The notes: generated by a model from the letters alone, not told the origin. Positions 43,610-52,558 are shown, numbered from the stretch's first letter. The stretch is 64,000 bases of DNA from Dyella_B sp036746095 (GCF_036746095.1 NZ_DAIOEU010000014.1:1-64000), one strand, 5' to 3'. Made by a program: numbers and translations.

Positions 43610-44317
43610 TGAATATTCGTCTTCGACTGGATGCGTGCAACGCACCGGCCAATATGCCTCGCTCCAAGGTTTTGAGACTGGCACGGCGTACAGTTTTCGC
43701 GTGCCTCGACGCCAATCACGGCCACTCAAAGACTTTGCCTTCGACTTCACCGCCGACTGGCACCCCTATGCATCGATTCCCCCCGAAGTCCGGCGTGCCA
43801 TGGGTGGGAGCTGTGCCACCGTCACAAAAGATGGGCACACTAGCGGGCTTGCAACTTACACCTGCCGGTTCGTTGCATTTAATCGACAAGGCCTCGTATT
43901 CGAGTTGACCGCGCTGGAGACCTTTGGACGTATTAGGTCCAACCCTGGTGCGTCGATGGCGCACCTCGCCCATACAAATCCAGCTGCAATCCTTTTCAAG
44001 TCGCCATGGCGTGCTGGCTGATGGCCATTTCACGCTCCGAGCGTGCGGTGGCTTCTAGGCGAGCTCTAGCCGAGAAGAATTCGCCCTGGCCGCCGTGGCG
44101 AGGACGCCCATGAGAAGGGTCGAGACTTCGACACTCAGGTCAACTGCGGTCGCTACCCGTATGCAGCAATCGCTCGCGACCTTACCCGTGGACATCGCAG
44201 CCCTGGCGGTGTCCGAGAACCTGCGCCATATCGCGCCGATCCAGGAAAGCCTCGTGAATTTCCGCGGGCTGTTCCTCTTCCCGATCGAGCGGTACATGGC
44301 GCGATTAGCGCACGCGT

Positions 44318-44485
44318 ATGTATCGCCTGGTGAACGCGAAACAGGTTCAGAGTTTCCAGTATTGGCGTATTGCCGACTATTCCGATGTGGTGCTGTTGGA
44401 CGCGCTCCGCGACGATATCTTGCGTGCTAACCCGGAAGGGGTGAGGGCGATCCTGAAAGAGTTGGGCAAGCGTCATGCTAATTAG
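44318..44485 (+). pseudogene. Possible C-terminal gene fragment, unrecognised
   Basis: A 55-codon frame (MYRLVNAKQVQSFQYW, then DVVLLDALRDDILRANPEGVR and ILKELGKRHAN) has a convincing amphipathic composition and stop. The preceding DNA is coding-like in another frame (VDIAALAVSENLRHIAPIQE), which suggests a frameshifted remnant of a longer gene. The function is unknown. It lies beside the plasmid-type kfrA gene. Confidence 0.35.
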
Positions 44486-44517
44486 TCACGCGTGACGAAA
44501 ACTTGCCTTGACGGGGT

Positions 44518-44535
44518 GGAGGGGTTTACCCCTCC
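44518..44535. promoter_or_regulatory. Strong palindromic hairpin near kfrA
   Basis: GGAGGGGTTTACCCCTCC: a perfect 8-bp stem with a TT loop, followed by GGATAGGGGTTTGGGG. It could be a terminator without T-run or a remnant of a plasmid replication or transfer site. Confidence 0.45.
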
Positions 44536-44624
44536 GGATAGGGGTTTGGGGAGCAATGGAACGGAAAACCGGGATAAGAACGAAAAGTCGTTACGGATCA
44601 TAGTATTTCGTATTGACCATGTTC

Positions 44625-45608
44625 TCATTTTTGCTTGGATTGACGGCGTTTGTGGCCCACAGTCAACTGACTCTCTGCGGCCACTGCGCGGGCTTCCGCT
44701 GATTGAAGCGCCAAAGTCAGGCCACTGACCTGTCCTCGCGTGGCAGCCAGCTCCAAGGCGAGCTGGTCACGCTCGCCGGTGACGCTGGTCATCGCCGCCA
44801 AGCGCGCTTCGCCATCGGCCAATTCTCGACGAATGCGCGCCATGTTCAATCGCAATTCCGTGAGGCTGGTCTGCTGGTCTTCGCTACGTTGCCGCAGCTT
44901 GGCCAATTGCTGCTCTGCCTGCCGCTGTCCTTCCCGTGCTGCATCGGTTTCTTGCAGCATGCGGGCTTGAGCGGCCTCCACGCGCGCGTTGGCTTTGTCC
45001 CGTTCCACCTGAAAGGTAGCATCGCGGGCTGCAACGGTCGCTTGGAATTCGGTGGTCAATCGGTCGTGGGCCTGCCGTGCGGCCTCTAGTTGCTGAGCCA
45101 TGTCGGTACGAACGGCCGCCACCTCGTGCTGCAACGATTGAACCTGGCCAAGGGCATCGCGCTTGGCCTCGGTTTCCCGGGTGAGCTGCTGCTGCACCTC
45201 GATGCCTTGCTCGCGTAGTTGACTGACCTCGTGCTGCAGCTGATGAACCGTGGCCTGTGCCGCATCCCGTTCGACAGCAACGTCATCGTACGCACGCTTC
45301 TGTGCGTCCAGATCAGATTCCAGCGCCTGGCGGTGCTCGTTGAATACCTTCTCCCCCTGTTCCACAGCGGCCACCCAGAGTGAGCGCATGGCATCGGCGA
45401 TCGCCGGCGGTAGATCGGCGCCGACCGCATCAGCCTTGGCCCGTTCGTCCTTCCACAGCTTCAGCTCGTCGTTGATGGTGGTGCGGCTACCTTGCTGGAT
45501 GGCGGCATAGATCAGGTCGACGGTCAGCTCGTGGGGGCGTCTACCGTCCGCGACCAAGGCAGCGGCGGTTTCGCGGGTACGTTGGCGGGTATCACTGACA
45601 CGGCTCAT
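44625..45608 (-). CDS. kfrA: KfrA-like DNA-binding coiled-coil protein
   Basis: A 327-residue protein with an N-terminal KfrA-type DNA-binding region (about residues 1-60: TRETAAALVADGRRPHELTV, then IYAAIQQGSRTTINDEL) and a very long coiled coil (about 75-310, rich in Glu, Gln, Ala, Arg). KfrA proteins are plasmid-borne autorepressors and segregation-associated filaments. ATG at 45608 is chosen because the domain begins there. It is transcribed away from a tyrosine recombinase across an AT-rich palindrome. Its presence without replication genes points to an integrated plasmid-derived island. Confidence 0.85.
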   Translation of the reverse strand: MSRVSDTRQRTRETAAALVADGRRPHELTVDLIYAAIQQGSRTTINDELKLWKDERAKADAVGADLPPAIADAMRSLWVAAVEQGEKVFNEHRQALESDLDAQKRAYDDVAVERDAAQATVHQLQHEVSQLREQGIEVQQQLTRETEAKRDALGQVQSLQHEVAAVRTDMAQQLEAARQAHDRLTTEFQATVAARDATFQVERDKANARVEAAQARMLQETDAAREGQRQAEQQLAKLRQRSEDQQTSLTELRLNMARIRRELADGEARLAAMTSVTGERDQLALELAATRGQVSGLTLALQSAEARAVAAESQLTVGHKRRQSKQK

Positions 45609-45671
45609 GGCGGCTCCAGTCGCTCGGCGGGTCAATTTTGCAGAACTCGCAGCATGTATATCACAGTATTA

Positions 45672-45687
45672 CGTTATATTCATAACG
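45672..45687. promoter_or_regulatory. AT-rich palindrome between kfrA and the recombinase gene
   Basis: CGTTAT (45672-45677) and ATAACG (45682-45687) form a perfect 6-bp inverted repeat with a 4-bp spacer, within an AT-rich 100 bp in otherwise GC-rich DNA. This is a likely autoregulatory site of KfrA and/or the divergent promoter. Confidence 0.5.
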
Positions 45688-45775
45688 ATAAGATCAGGAA
45701 ATTTACGATAACTCCCATAATCGAAAGTCTTTTGGCTGTACGCTGCGTTTCCCGTGGCATCGGACATCGGAAAGC

Positions 45776-46939
45776 ATGACTGAGCCTGCAGCGAGCCTTT
45801 TGGCGTTGCCCCAAGCCTTGCCGCCCACCCTCTCGGGATGCGCCGGCACCAACCGCGCCTCGGCCAGCGTGGCACGGCAGATCGCCGCCAACGACGACGT
45901 GGCCGCGATCGGCTTGTGGCTGGCGGAATACCACGACTCGCCGCATACCTTCCGCAGCTACCGCAAGGAGGCCGAGCGGTTGCTGCTCTGGGGCACGCAA
46001 GTGCGTGGCAAGCCGGTGTCGAGTCTCACCCGCGAGGATGTGATCGCCTACGAAGCCTTCCTCGCGCAGCCACCGGCGGCATGGTGCGACGCCGGTCTCG
46101 CCCGTCGCGGTGAGCATCGGCGACTGTTCGCCGGGCCGTTGGCCGACCGCAGTCGCCGCCAGGCGCTGGGCATCCTCGCCGGACTGTTCAACTACCTCGT
46201 GCGCGCCGGCTATCTCGCCGGCAGCCCGTTTGTGCTGCAGCGGCGACGGGCGCGCCGCGGCACCCGGCGCACGATCGAACGCTACTTGGACCGGGCTCTC
46301 TGGGAAGAGGTGCTGCGCGTCGTCGACGGTTGGCCACAGGACACGGCGCGGGAACGGCAACGCTACGAACGCGTTCGCTGGGTGCTTCGTTTCCTCTACG
46401 AAACCGCACTGCGGGCCGCCGAAGCAGCAGCGGCGAATGAAAGTGATTTCCAGCTTCTCCGTGGCCGATGGTGGTTGCACACCGTTGGGAAAGGTGGCGT
46501 TGAAGGCACCATTCCCCTGGGCGATGGCCTCATGGAGGACTTTGCACGCTATCGGCGCTTCCACGGTCTGCCCGCAGTGCCTTCGGGCGACGGCAACATC
46601 CCGGCCATTCTGGGCATCGCCGGACGCTCGTCCCCGCTGACGCCCACGGCGGTCTACCAGATCGTCAAGGACACCTTCCGACGCGTCGCAGAGACACTGC
46701 AACGGCAGGATGAGGTCAAAGCCACACGCGTGCGCCGCGCATCGACGCATTGGCTGCGGCATACGGCCGCCACGCACCAAGCCGAGGACGGCACCCCCAT
46801 TCACCACATCCAGCAGAACCTCCGCCACAGCTCCATCGGCACGACGTCGATTTACGTTCATGCGGAGGAAGATGCGCGACATGCCAGTACCACCAAAACA
46901 CGCATCGGGAACTCGATGCCTCACGGAGACGTGCCATGA
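45776..46939 (+). CDS. Tyrosine recombinase/integrase
   Basis: A 387-residue phage-integrase-family enzyme. A SAM-like core-binding domain (about residues 40-135: WLAEYHDSPHTFRSYRKEAERLL) precedes the catalytic domain. That domain carries R in YETALRAAEA, K in VGKGGVEG, H and R in HWLRHTAATH, H in LRHSSIGT and the tyrosine in IYVHAEE, a complete active set. It probably integrated, or can still excise, the metal-resistance element to its right. The stop overlaps the following small gene. The combination kfrA-integrase-metal genes is typical of mobile copper islands in this group. Confidence 0.93.
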   Translation: MTEPAASLLALPQALPPTLSGCAGTNRASASVARQIAANDDVAAIGLWLAEYHDSPHTFRSYRKEAERLLLWGTQVRGKPVSSLTREDVIAYEAFLAQPPAAWCDAGLARRGEHRRLFAGPLADRSRRQALGILAGLFNYLVRAGYLAGSPFVLQRRRARRGTRRTIERYLDRALWEEVLRVVDGWPQDTARERQRYERVRWVLRFLYETALRAAEAAAANESDFQLLRGRWWLHTVGKGGVEGTIPLGDGLMEDFARYRRFHGLPAVPSGDGNIPAILGIAGRSSPLTPTAVYQIVKDTFRRVAETLQRQDEVKATRVRRASTHWLRHTAATHQAEDGTPIHHIQQNLRHSSIGTTSIYVHAEEDARHASTTKTRIGNSMPHGDVP

Positions 46940-47244
46940 CCGACCCCGACGATCGCTTTGGCATGCCGGCGAGCGCATTCCAGGCTGCCCGGGATAGCCA
47001 TGGTTGGGATAGCCCGGTTTTTCGGATGGGCATGTACGTACCCACCCACCAAGAGGTGGCGACATTGCCTGCCACCCAGCTCTTGCCGATCGTGATCGAC
47101 TGGATGTGGGAAAGCCCGTCGGAGTTGATCCCGAATAACGATCAGATTGCGCAGCTGCGCACCATCCTTCGGGCACGACCTGACGCCACCGAGTCCGAGA
47201 TACGCGAACTGATCGTGGCCTGTGAGGAGTATTTGAAGGTGTAA
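46936..47244 (+). CDS. Hypothetical protein coupled to the recombinase
   Basis: A 102-residue soluble protein starting at the ATG that overlaps the recombinase stop (ATGA). FRMGMYVPTHQEVATLPATQ and a C-terminal helix (ESEIRELIVACEEYLKV) are visible; no family is recognised. Coupling suggests it works with the recombinase, perhaps as an excision or directionality helper, but this is inference. Confidence 0.7.
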   Translation: MTDPDDRFGMPASAFQAARDSHGWDSPVFRMGMYVPTHQEVATLPATQLLPIVIDWMWESPSELIPNNDQIAQLRTILRARPDATESEIRELIVACEEYLKV

Positions 47245-47355
47245 CCCAATGGCCTGCAGCAAAGTGGACGATCGGCCGGAATTTCAACGTCCGTACACAC
47301 GATGGGGCGCACGCTCCCACTGTTGCGTCTGGCAACGCATCGTTGGGACGGCTAT

Positions 47356-47685
47356 ATGACCATTTCACGCAAATCATTACTTTCGGCGCTTGGCGCCCTG
47401 GCGCTCGTATCGGCCCTCAGTGGTGTCGCCGTGGCTCAGGACAGCACGCCCACGAGCGGCATGGACAAGATGGGTGCGATGCACTCGGACATGAAAGGCA
47501 TGCACCACAACATGATGGGCATGCACATGATGCCGGCGACCGTGACGGCAGCGGATGCGAAGACCGGCGTGGTTGATGTGACGACCGAGGGCATGACCCT
47601 GAAGGTGCATTTCCCACCGTCCGCCATGGCCGGCCTGAAAGCCGGCGACAAAATCACCTTGCATATGGGTTTCAGCAAGCCGTGA
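47356..47685 (+). CDS. Periplasmic Met/His-rich copper-binding protein (CusF-like fold possible)
   Basis: A 109-residue exported protein with a signal peptide (about residues 1-26, ending AVAQ). A Met/His cluster (MDKMGAMHSDMKGMHHNMMG, about 34-53) is followed by a beta-rich part resembling the CusF-like metal-binding fold (DAKTGVVDVTTEGMTLKVHF, AGLKAGDKITLHM). ATG at 47356 gives the signal peptide. It probably binds Cu(I) in the periplasm at the head of the copper operon. Confidence 0.8.
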   Translation: MTISRKSLLSALGALALVSALSGVAVAQDSTPTSGMDKMGAMHSDMKGMHHNMMGMHMMPATVTAADAKTGVVDVTTEGMTLKVHFPPSAMAGLKAGDKITLHMGFSKP

Positions 47686-47744
47686 ATCTCCTTGAACCCA
47701 CCTCCAGAGTTGAGGGGGCCAGATCGCCCGAGTAAGCTCGGCCT

Positions 47745-48155
47745 ATGAGATTCTCGTTGCGTCAGCTTGCGCGTTCACGTCGCCTCCGGGCGATGAGCGT
47801 GTTGGCGTGGCTGATGCTCGTGATCCAATCCGTGGCGGCCGCGCCCATGAGCATGCCGATGGCATCTCATGCCCAGGCCGAGCATGCGATGGTCGCCGCG
47901 GCCGCAGCACACGGCATGCATTGCCATCACGCGGCAACGTCCACCGCCGCTGATTCCTGCTGCCATCACTCGGCGGACTGCTGCAACGGTGCGGTTGGCC
48001 AGTGCGCCTGTGCTGCGATGTGTGCCACGGCGCTTCTGTCGAGGGCGGCATTGATGCCGGCTTCGATCGCATTAGCGGCAACTTACGCGATGCCCTCGGG
48101 CATGACGGCCCCTTCGGGGACGAACGCGCCCCCGCTCCGACCGCCGGCGGTCTGA
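47745..48155 (+). CDS. copL: CopL-like leader protein of the copper operon
   Basis: A 136-residue exported protein with an N-terminal hydrophobic signal, a Met/His segment (APMSMPMASHAQAEHAM) and a Cys/His-rich core (HCHHAATSTAADSCCHHSAD and CCNGAVGQCACAAMC, about residues 58-92). In xanthomonads a protein of this size and composition, CopL, sits directly before copAB and is needed for copper induction of the operon. The product is more likely a sensor or regulatory leader than a resistance pump. It lies 111 bases before copA. Confidence 0.75.
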   Translation: MRFSLRQLARSRRLRAMSVLAWLMLVIQSVAAAPMSMPMASHAQAEHAMVAAAAAHGMHCHHAATSTAADSCCHHSADCCNGAVGQCACAAMCATALLSRAALMPASIALAATYAMPSGMTAPSGTNAPPLRPPAV

Positions 48156-48266
48156 CTCTCCCATCGTTTCGATGAGCATGGCTCACGCCGGTCGCGTGTC
48201 GACCCTCGTAGCCATCGGCTGTGATCGGCATCACCACGAGGATGCCGCCTGTCTTGGAGAGGCCCC

Positions 48267-50036
48267 ATGAAAATCCTTCCCCCGCCCGCGATGGACTTGT
48301 CGCGGCGTCGTTTCGTCCAGGGTGTCGCCTTCGGTGGCACCATCGCTGCCCTCGGGCTGCTGCGCCCGTCAAAGGCCTGGGCACTGAACACTGCAGGGCA
48401 ACCTGCCATCCTCAGCGGCACCGACTTTGCGCTCGACATCGCCGAGACGCCGGTGAACTACACCGGCCGTCCGCGCTTGGCCACCACCGTCAATGGCAGC
48501 GTCCCGGGGCCGACCCTGCGCTGGAAGGAAGGCACCACCGTCACGATGCGTGTGACTAACCGGTTGCGGGTGCCCACGTCCATTCACTGGCACGGCATCA
48601 TCGTGCCCTTCCAAGAAGACGGCGTGCCGGGCATCAGCTTCCCAGGCATCGCACCGGGTGAAACCTTCACCTACCGCTTCCCGGTACACCAGAGCGGCAC
48701 CTACTGGTACCACTCGCACTCGGGATTCCAGGAGCAGACCGGCCTGTACGGCTCGCTGGTGATCGAGCCGGCCGGACCGGAGCGTCACCCGAGCGACCGC
48801 GATTACGTGGTGATGCTCAACGACTGGACCGACCAGAACCCCGAGCACATCCTCGCCACGCTGAAGCGCCAGAGCGATTACTACAACTTCGCGCAGCCCA
48901 CTGCGCCCGAGTTCTTCCGCGACGTGCGCGAACAGGGCCTGCGCCAGGCGCTGGCCGAACGCAAGATGTGGAATCAGATGCGCATGAACTCCACCGATCT
49001 CAGTGACGTCTCGGGCTACACTTACACCTACCTGATGAACGGCGCCGCCCCGGCCGGCAACTGGACCGGCTTGTTCAAGCCCGGCGAGAAGGTCCGGCTG
49101 CGCTTCATCAACGGTTCGTCGATGACGATCTTCGACGTGCGCATTCCGGGCCTGAAGCTGACGGTGATCTCCGCCGACGGCCAAGATGTGGCACCGGTGC
49201 CGGTCGACGAGTTCCGCATTTCGGTGGCCGAAACCTACGACGTGATCGTCGAGCCGCAGGAAGACCGGGCGTTCACGATCTTCGCCCAGTCCATCGACCG
49301 CACCGGCTACGCCCGTGGCACGTTGGCGCCGCGGCCCGGTATGGAAGCGGTGGTGCCGGCGATGGATCCGCGCATGCCTGTGAGCATGGTGGACATGATG
49401 GGGGCGATGGCCCAGGGCGGCGGACACGGCGGCATGTCCGGGATGGCGGGCATGGCCGGGATGCAGGACATGCCCGGCATGGACATGAGCGGCATGGCAA
49501 CAGCTGCCGCACCGGTGGTGCATCACGCCCGCACCGAATACCACAACCCGGGCGTCGACATGCACGTGGACATGCCACGCACCAACCTCGATGACCCGGG
49601 TACTGGCCTGCGCGACAACGGCCGACGCGTGCTCACCTATGCCGACCTGCACACCATCGGCGGCTCCATCGACCCGCGCGAACCGAGCCGCGAGATCGAG
49701 CTGCACCTCACCGGCAACATGGAGCGCTACATGTGGTCGTTCGACGGCGTGAAGTTCTCCGACGCCACGCCAGTGCACTTCCGCAGCGGCGAGCGACTGC
49801 GCGTGGTGCTGGTCAACGACACCATGATGAACCACCCGATCCACCTGCACGGCATGTGGAGCGAGCTGGAAAGCCCGGACGGTAAATTCCAGGTGCGCAA
49901 GCACACCATCAACGTGCAACCCGCGCAGCGCATTACCTACGGAGTGAGCGCCGACAACCTCGGTCGCTGGGCCTATCACTGCCACATGCTGTATCACATG
50001 GAAGCGGGCATGTTCCGCGAGGTGGTGGTGTCATGA
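48267..50036 (+). CDS. copA: CopA multicopper oxidase (copper resistance)
   Basis: A 589-residue periplasmic multicopper oxidase. The Tat signal is SRRRFVQG (about residues 12-19). All four copper motifs are present: HWHG (near residue 110), HSHSG (near 150), HPIHLHGMW (near 522) and HCHMLYHMEAGM (near 571). A Met-rich insert (MAGMAGMQDMPGMDMSGM, about 393-410) is typical of CopA and takes up extra Cu(I). It oxidises Cu(I) to Cu(II) in the periplasm. Its stop overlaps the copB start (ATGA). Confidence 0.97.
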   Translation: MKILPPPAMDLSRRRFVQGVAFGGTIAALGLLRPSKAWALNTAGQPAILSGTDFALDIAETPVNYTGRPRLATTVNGSVPGPTLRWKEGTTVTMRVTNRLRVPTSIHWHGIIVPFQEDGVPGISFPGIAPGETFTYRFPVHQSGTYWYHSHSGFQEQTGLYGSLVIEPAGPERHPSDRDYVVMLNDWTDQNPEHILATLKRQSDYYNFAQPTAPEFFRDVREQGLRQALAERKMWNQMRMNSTDLSDVSGYTYTYLMNGAAPAGNWTGLFKPGEKVRLRFINGSSMTIFDVRIPGLKLTVISADGQDVAPVPVDEFRISVAETYDVIVEPQEDRAFTIFAQSIDRTGYARGTLAPRPGMEAVVPAMDPRMPVSMVDMMGAMAQGGGHGGMSGMAGMAGMQDMPGMDMSGMATAAAPVVHHARTEYHNPGVDMHVDMPRTNLDDPGTGLRDNGRRVLTYADLHTIGGSIDPREPSREIELHLTGNMERYMWSFDGVKFSDATPVHFRSGERLRVVLVNDTMMNHPIHLHGMWSELESPDGKFQVRKHTINVQPAQRITYGVSADNLGRWAYHCHMLYHMEAGMFREVVVS

Positions 50037-51283
50037 GCCCGACCTCGCGAACCACTCACTTGAATCGCTCCGCGCTGCTCGCGGCGCTGTGGCTGGCACT
50101 ACCGCTGGCGGCCAACGCGCAAAGTGTCCCCGCGTCGAGCAGCACCGCCCCAATGGACATGAGCAACATGCCCGGCATGAGCATGCCGGCGGCCTCGTCC
50201 AGCGCGCCCAGACCCGCGACGCCATCGAAGGTGAAACAGTCGGGCAAGAAGTCTTCGCCAACGCAGCCGGCGTCGTCGTCGCACGACATGGGTCACCCTG
50301 CGATGCCCGCCATGCCGATGCCACCCAAGCCCGCCGCCAGCTCCGGTATGGGCGACATGAAGGGCATGAAGGGGATGAATCACAGTGCGATGCAAGGCAT
50401 GCCGATGCCCGCCACGCCGGCTTCGTCGGCGGCACCCGCCGGCGACATGTCGGGGATGGATCACGCGTCGATGCCCGGCATGAGTCCGGAGGACATGAAG
50501 GGGATGGATCACGCTGGCATGGCCGGCATGGGCGCGATGCCGGGCATGACGATGGGCCCGATGCAGGGCGGCAGCCCACCACCCAATGCGCGCAGCCCCG
50601 ACTACTCCGACGGCGTTGGCTACGGCTCCATGCAGGGCATGGACATGGCCGACAACACGCCGCTGGGCATGGTGTTGATCGATCAATTGGAGGCCTTCCA
50701 CGGCCGTGACGCGAACGGCCAGACCTGGGAAGCCGAAGGCTGGTACGGCAACGACACGAACAAGCTGTGGGTACGGACCGAAGGCGGGCGCAGCCGCGGC
50801 AAGCTGGACGATGGTGACCTCGAAGCGTTCTGGAACCACAGCATCGCCACCTACTGGGGCACCCAGCTCGGTGTGCGCCAGGATCTCGGCGAGGGCCCGA
50901 AGCGGACGTGGGCGGCGTTCGGCGTGCAGGGGCTGGCCCCGTACTGGTTCGAGCTGGAGGCCACCGGTTACGCCGGTGCCAACGGCCGCACCGCCGCGCG
51001 CCTGCGGGCTGACTATGAGTTGCTGTTCACCCAGCGGCTGATCCTGCAGCCCGAGGCCGAGGTCAACCTGTACGGCAAGGACGACCCGCAGCGCCGCATC
51101 GGCAGCGGCGTGTCCGACGTGCAGTTCGGCCTGCGCCTGCGCTACGAGTTCCACCGCCAGTTCGCGCCCTACATCGGCGTGAACTGGGTCCGCCGCGTCG
51201 GCACCACCGCCGACTACGCCCGGCAAGATCATCAACCCGTACTCGACCGGCAGCTCGTGGCCGGCGTCCGCATCTGGTTCTGA
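50033..51283 (+). CDS. copB: CopB outer-membrane copper-resistance protein
   Basis: A 416-residue protein with a signal peptide (ending AANAQ), a long Met/His/Pro/Ser-rich middle (about residues 35-185; repeated GMxHxxM and MPGM units) and a C-terminal beta-barrel (about 205-416; WEAEGWYGNDTNKLWVRTEG and closing GVRIWF, ending in Phe as outer-membrane proteins do). It binds copper outside the inner membrane and works with CopA. The start overlaps the copA stop. Confidence 0.95.
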   Translation: MSPTSRTTHLNRSALLAALWLALPLAANAQSVPASSSTAPMDMSNMPGMSMPAASSSAPRPATPSKVKQSGKKSSPTQPASSSHDMGHPAMPAMPMPPKPAASSGMGDMKGMKGMNHSAMQGMPMPATPASSAAPAGDMSGMDHASMPGMSPEDMKGMDHAGMAGMGAMPGMTMGPMQGGSPPPNARSPDYSDGVGYGSMQGMDMADNTPLGMVLIDQLEAFHGRDANGQTWEAEGWYGNDTNKLWVRTEGGRSRGKLDDGDLEAFWNHSIATYWGTQLGVRQDLGEGPKRTWAAFGVQGLAPYWFELEATGYAGANGRTAARLRADYELLFTQRLILQPEAEVNLYGKDDPQRRIGSGVSDVQFGLRLRYEFHRQFAPYIGVNWVRRVGTTADYARQDHQPVLDRQLVAGVRIWF

Positions 51284-51294
51284 GGGGATTACCT

Positions 51295-52011
51295 ATGAAA
51301 AAGCACACTGCACACGTCATCACAGTCGCCGTTACCTTGGGTGTCTTGGCCATCGGCGCCGGCGTGTTCGCCTGGTCCGGTCTTTACAACATCGGGGCGG
51401 ACGATCACCACACCAAGCCGGTGTTCGCCGTGCTGCAGACCCTGCGCGATCGTTCGATCCACGTGCGCTCGGAGGATCTGACCGTGCCGAATCTCGACGA
51501 TCCGCAACTGATCCTGAAAGGCGCCGGCCAGTACGCGGCGATGTGCACCAGTTGCCATCTGTCGCCCGGCGTGAACGACTCCGAGTTGCGGGTCGGTATG
51601 TATCCGCAGCCGCCCAACCTTTCCAAGGTGCACGTCGATCCGAAGGACGCTTTCTGGGTCATCAAGCACGGCATCAAGATGAGCGCGATGCCCGCGTGGG
51701 GCAAGGCGGGCCACGACGATCCCACCATCTGGAGCATGGTCGCCTTCCTGGAGAAGCTGCCCGGCATGACGCCGGCCGAATACAAGGCGATTGTGGCGAA
51801 GGCGCCGCCGGATGAGGACATGGACATGGATGAAGGCGGTAGCCACAGTCACGGGGACAGCGATGCGCATGCTCACGATGCGGCAGCCATGGGTGGCATG
51901 GACATGAAGGGCATGGACATGTCTGGCCAAGGCGCCGCTTCCGCACCCTCGCCCGCGACGGTCGGCTCGGTCGGCACGAAGCCCCTTGGCGACGGGCACA
52001 CCCATCCGTAA
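51295..52011 (+). CDS. c-type cytochrome with Met/His-rich tail
   Basis: A 238-residue inner-membrane-anchored cytochrome c: an N-terminal membrane helix (about residues 9-28), the haem motif CTSCH (51543-51557), MKxxxMPAWG-type methionine ligand region (KMSAMPAWG) and a C-terminal metal-binding tail (MDMDEGGSHSHGDSDAHAHD, then MGGMDMKGMDM). It lies 11 bases after copB. A cytochrome in a copper operon may accept electrons from Cu(I) oxidation by CopA or act as a copper chaperone; the tail favours the latter or both. Confidence 0.9.
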   Translation: MKKHTAHVITVAVTLGVLAIGAGVFAWSGLYNIGADDHHTKPVFAVLQTLRDRSIHVRSEDLTVPNLDDPQLILKGAGQYAAMCTSCHLSPGVNDSELRVGMYPQPPNLSKVHVDPKDAFWVIKHGIKMSAMPAWGKAGHDDPTIWSMVAFLEKLPGMTPAEYKAIVAKAPPDEDMDMDEGGSHSHGDSDAHAHDAAAMGGMDMKGMDMSGQGAASAPSPATVGSVGTKPLGDGHTHP

Positions 52012-52021
52012 CGGACTTCAC

Positions 52022-52483
52022 ATGGCACGCACCCGATCCACGCCACGTAAACCGCGCCCTTGGCGCCTGCGCGACCTACGTCGCGCAGGGCTGACACGCG
52101 GGCTGCTGCTGGTCGGTGCGCTGTTCATGCTGGGCCTGCAAACGGCCCTGGCGGCCTACGCCTGCACGATGCCGCCGGCCATGATGGGGTCGGTCATGGC
52201 GATGGGCACGGGCGCGGGAGACGCCGCCATGCGTGGCACCTGCCCAGAGATGCAACATGCGGCGAGCGACCACGTCCTGTGCGCCCAGCACTGCGTCCGA
52301 CAAGTGTCCGCGCCCAGTGATAGCCGCCCTCTGACGGTGCCGCCCAACCTGCTGGCGGCATTGCCGTCTGCGGTGCCGTTCGTCGTCCCGCCCATGCCGG
52401 CGGCTTTCGTCCCCGAACGCTACTACCGGCTGCGAGCGCCACCGCCATCGGCCACGTTGTTGTTCTGCTCCCTGCTGATCTAG
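52022..52483 (+). CDS. Small exported Cys/His/Met protein preceding the cus operon
   Basis: A 153-residue protein with an N-terminal basic stretch, one membrane helix or signal (GLLLVGALFMLGLQTALAAY) and a cysteine/histidine segment (CPEMQHAASDHVLCAQHCVR). The end (PPPSATLLFCSLLI) matches small proteins commonly found before cusCBA genes. The start is ATG 52022; an earlier in-frame codon would lie within the cytochrome gene. Its role is unknown; position and composition suggest a metal-sensing leader similar to CopL. Confidence 0.7.
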   Translation: MARTRSTPRKPRPWRLRDLRRAGLTRGLLLVGALFMLGLQTALAAYACTMPPAMMGSVMAMGTGAGDAAMRGTCPEMQHAASDHVLCAQHCVRQVSAPSDSRPLTVPPNLLAALPSAVPFVVPPMPAAFVPERYYRLRAPPPSATLLFCSLLI

Positions 52484-52558
52484 CGCCTCCCGGCCATCGC
52501 CGAGGTGCCGTCGTGCCTGCGTGGCGCGACGCTTGTTCGATCACGGGAGTGAACCCTC

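Larger units (their letters stand above)
43326..44624. other. Gene-poor junction region at the left side of the metal island
   Basis: About 1.3 kb with no confident gene. It contains direct-repeat copy 2 (43581-43609), two mutually overlapping medium frames around 43537-44021 with no recognised motif, a possible 3' gene fragment at 44318-44485 and a strong hairpin at 44518-44535. The fragmentary content fits the edge of an integrated element. Confidence 0.6.

Noticed and set aside
43537..44021. Two overlapping frames of about 125 codons
   Set aside because: No motif or clear ribosome site; at best decayed genes in the island junction, so not listed as CDS.
45680..47377. 565-codon minus-strand frame opposite the recombinase
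   Set aside because: It lies across two good plus-strand genes and the AT-rich control region, with no recognised domain.
48369..49997. 542-codon minus-strand frame opposite copA
   Set aside because: Antisense shadow of a motif-complete CopA; composition is His/Val/Arg-biased and non-protein-like.
47356..51283. Low-complexity Met/His repeats (ATGGGCATG-like) as DNA satellites
   Set aside because: They keep the reading frame and are the normal copper-binding segments of CopL, CopA, CopB and related proteins.
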